Of a DNA stretch of 64,000 nucleotides, positions 61,339-64,000 are shown piece after piece. Source of the DNA: Pseudovibrio sp. JCM 19062 (GTDB taxonomy: Bacteria; Pseudomonadota; Alphaproteobacteria; Rhizobiales; Stappiaceae); NCBI GenBank assembly GCA_001310715.1, contig BAXV01000007.1:1-64000 (forward strand), written 5' to 3'. A program made the position numbers and the translations under genes. The stretch's first letter is position 1, and every line of letters starts with the position of its first letter. The notes beneath the pieces were generated by a model. It searched no databases. It was given only the letters and a program-made list of their open reading frames with translations, and was not told the origin of the DNA.

Positions 61339-61580
61339 CTGGTGAAACTTTTTTTGATATATCTTCGGTAGGTATGGTTGAGAATAAGCAGGTTAGGGTG
61401 TGATTGTAAATTCAACCACGCGGTTCGTACACTGGAAATTCACGCTTTGTTCTCTGGTGAGTTTAAACGCGCATTTGTGTTTGGACCGGAGTACTCAAAT
61501 TGTTTTATGATGTGTGTTTCGCGTATCTCGTCTGAGATGCACTGTCTGTTTGCGGGAATGCGCTTAAGAGGAAGGTTTCA

Positions 61581-62986
<1,406 letters not shown>

Positions 62987-63219
62987 GGGCAGTTGCCCCA
63001 AGGCTCCAGAGTACGGGTGTGAACCGGACGCAACCTTGTGTTGACATCCTACATTTTCAGCACTTATTGTCGTGGCAGGTCGGCAGTTCCCTAGCGTCGC
63101 TGCCCCGTGAGGGGTGCTAAACCTGCCAATCCACTTCGACAGTAATCGACATTCTTGTCCGATGCCGCTTCGTAAGTCAGCGACCACGAAAATCAGATGC
63201 GGCCCAAAAGGATTTTGCT

Positions 63220-63809
63220 ATGTCGAGAGTCCCGGTCCCTCTTAGTTCGCCTGACCTTTCCCAGTTTGCGCGCAGTGTTGCCCGCCAGATGAAGTCACGC
63301 GTGATGCTCCATCTCATCTGGAGCTGATGAATATGCTTGCCAAAGCGGCGGGTTTCCAGAATTTCCAACATATGAAAGCGGCCCACTCTGCCGGTCTTCG
63401 CATGGATACGCCTGTGGTTCCTGATGTGGTTGATCACCGGCTAGTCGAGCGAGCGCTCAATCAATTTGATGAAGTTGGGCAGTTGGTCAGCTGGCCGTCA
63501 CGTCGGCAAATTCAGGTGCTATGCCTGTGGCCGCTTTGGGCTGCGATTCCAGCTGGCACATCCTTGAGTGAAAAGGAAGTCAACGGCCTGCTCAACGGTG
63601 GACATCGCTTTTCTGATCCGGCCCTTTTGAGGCGGGAGCTGTTTGGTCTTGGACTGTTGCATCGTAATCGGGATGGTTCTGACTACAGGCGTCAGGAACA
63701 GCGGCCACCTGCGGAAGCGCGGGAATTGATTGGTCGTTTGAAGGCAATGCGTTTGGCAAGTAGTGCAGGCAACTCTGCTCTGTCGTTTATCGTGAGACCG
63801 AGCGTCTAG
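63220..63809 (+). CDS. DUF2087 domain protein (frame interrupted)
   Basis: The N-terminal part SRVPVPLSSPDLSQFARSVA joins, after a break near 63298-63303, DAPSHLELMNMLAKAAGFQN FQHMKAAH. The C-terminal DUF2087 domain shows HRFSDPALLRRELFGLGLLH RNRDGSDYRRQEQRPPAEAR. About 196 residues. The domain is found next to DNA-binding domains in transcription regulators, and the N-terminal LAKAAGFQN unit suggests a helix-turn-helix, so a regulatory role is possible. Single gene. Confidence 0.8.
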
Positions 63810-63912
63810 AGCACGTTGTGTTCATCTACATTCACACATCATGCTCTAACTTCCTTTTTGGAGCGAATTCTTATCGTTTGATTGGATGCAATCAAACGGA
63901 ACGCGCTCTAAG
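63807..63912 (+). repeat. Intergenic repeat with inverted ends
   Basis: TAGAGCA (63808) pairs with TGCTCTA (63841-63847), and further on CGTTTGATTG pairs with CAATCAAACG (63875-63899), ending in GGAACGCGCTCTA. The second half resembles 53371-53417. The form fits the short palindromic extragenic repeats scattered in alphaproteobacterial genomes. Confidence 0.5.
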
Positions 63913-63933
63913 CTGACTGTGTAGGCAGGCTGG

Positions 63934-63963
63934 AAGCTTCCCGGCCCGTGGGCCGGGGAGCTT
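63934..63963 (+). terminator. Strong hairpin near the right edge
   Basis: AAGCTTCCCGGCCC and GGGCCGGGGAGCTT form a 14-bp stem with one G-U pair and a 2-base loop. The following sequence is only mildly T-rich, so it may be a terminator or a repeat arm. Confidence 0.55.
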
Positions 63964-64000
63964 GTTGCGGTTTGGCTGGCTTATGGCCACTTTACCACGG

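Overview
This window reads as the chromosome of a motile, denitrifying alphaproteobacterium. The cell-cycle regulator SciP inside a flagellar cluster, a FlbD-like sigma-54 activator, a perfect CtrA box before fliF, an NnrR-regulated nitric oxide reductase operon, and the MoxR/DUF58/DUF4159 block beside a DUF1285/CoA-pyrophosphatase/CCA-transferase operon all fit Hyphomicrobiales/Stappiaceae. A Pseudovibrio-like marine bacterium is my best guess, but that is inference and not tested.

Caution on the sequence itself: of about 56 protein genes, 39 have their reading frame broken at least once, usually by the equivalent of one lost or gained base and often in a homopolymer. Essential or core genes (mnmA, cca, fliF, fliG, flhA, fumC) are affected, and the protein continues cleanly in the next frame. 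I read this as sequencing or assembly indels, not mass pseudogenisation. I give each gene its full reconstructed extent and list the breaks.

Layout. 1-1.9 kb: LolCDE/MacB-type ABC exporter (minus, cut by the window edge). 2.4-8.6 kb: nnrR, norCBQD and small membrane proteins for nitric oxide detoxification. 8.9-13.6 kb: OprB-type porin, a short-chain dehydrogenase, remnants of a LacI regulator and an IS3 element, then a cytochrome c5 / Tat-exported aldonolactone oxidase pair. 13.6-21.3 kb: an apparent amino-acid (possibly D-amino-acid) module with a DUF819 transporter, a fold-III PLP enzyme, a TetR regulator, an unusual tandem Asp/Glu racemase, aspartase and a dicarboxylate symporter. 22-24.1 kb: a TetR regulator with an ideal operator and a saccharopine-dehydrogenase-like oxidoreductase. 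24.1-27.9 kb: an AT-rich accessory island (FkbM methyltransferase, two glycosyltransferases, transposase scars). 28.1-29.8 kb: tRNA-Met and mnmA.

30.2-41.5 kb: flagellar cluster fliK-flgD, sciP, fliF-fliG-fliH-fliN-flbD-flhA, with a sigma-54 promoter before fliK and a CtrA box before fliF. 41.5-46 kb: two acetyltransferases, a metallophosphoesterase, a Nudix hydrolase and an unknown membrane-anchored protein. 46-52.9 kb: moxR-DUF58-DUF4159-membrane protein operon (minus). 53.4-57.9 kb: DUF1285, CoA pyrophosphatase, DUF6111, cca, DUF1284 and a Tim44-like protein. 58-59.1 kb: divergent ohr/ohrR organic peroxide switch. 59.2-63.8 kb: DMT transporter with an AAA ATPase, fumC, and a DUF2087 protein. 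The right end carries a repeat and a strong hairpin.
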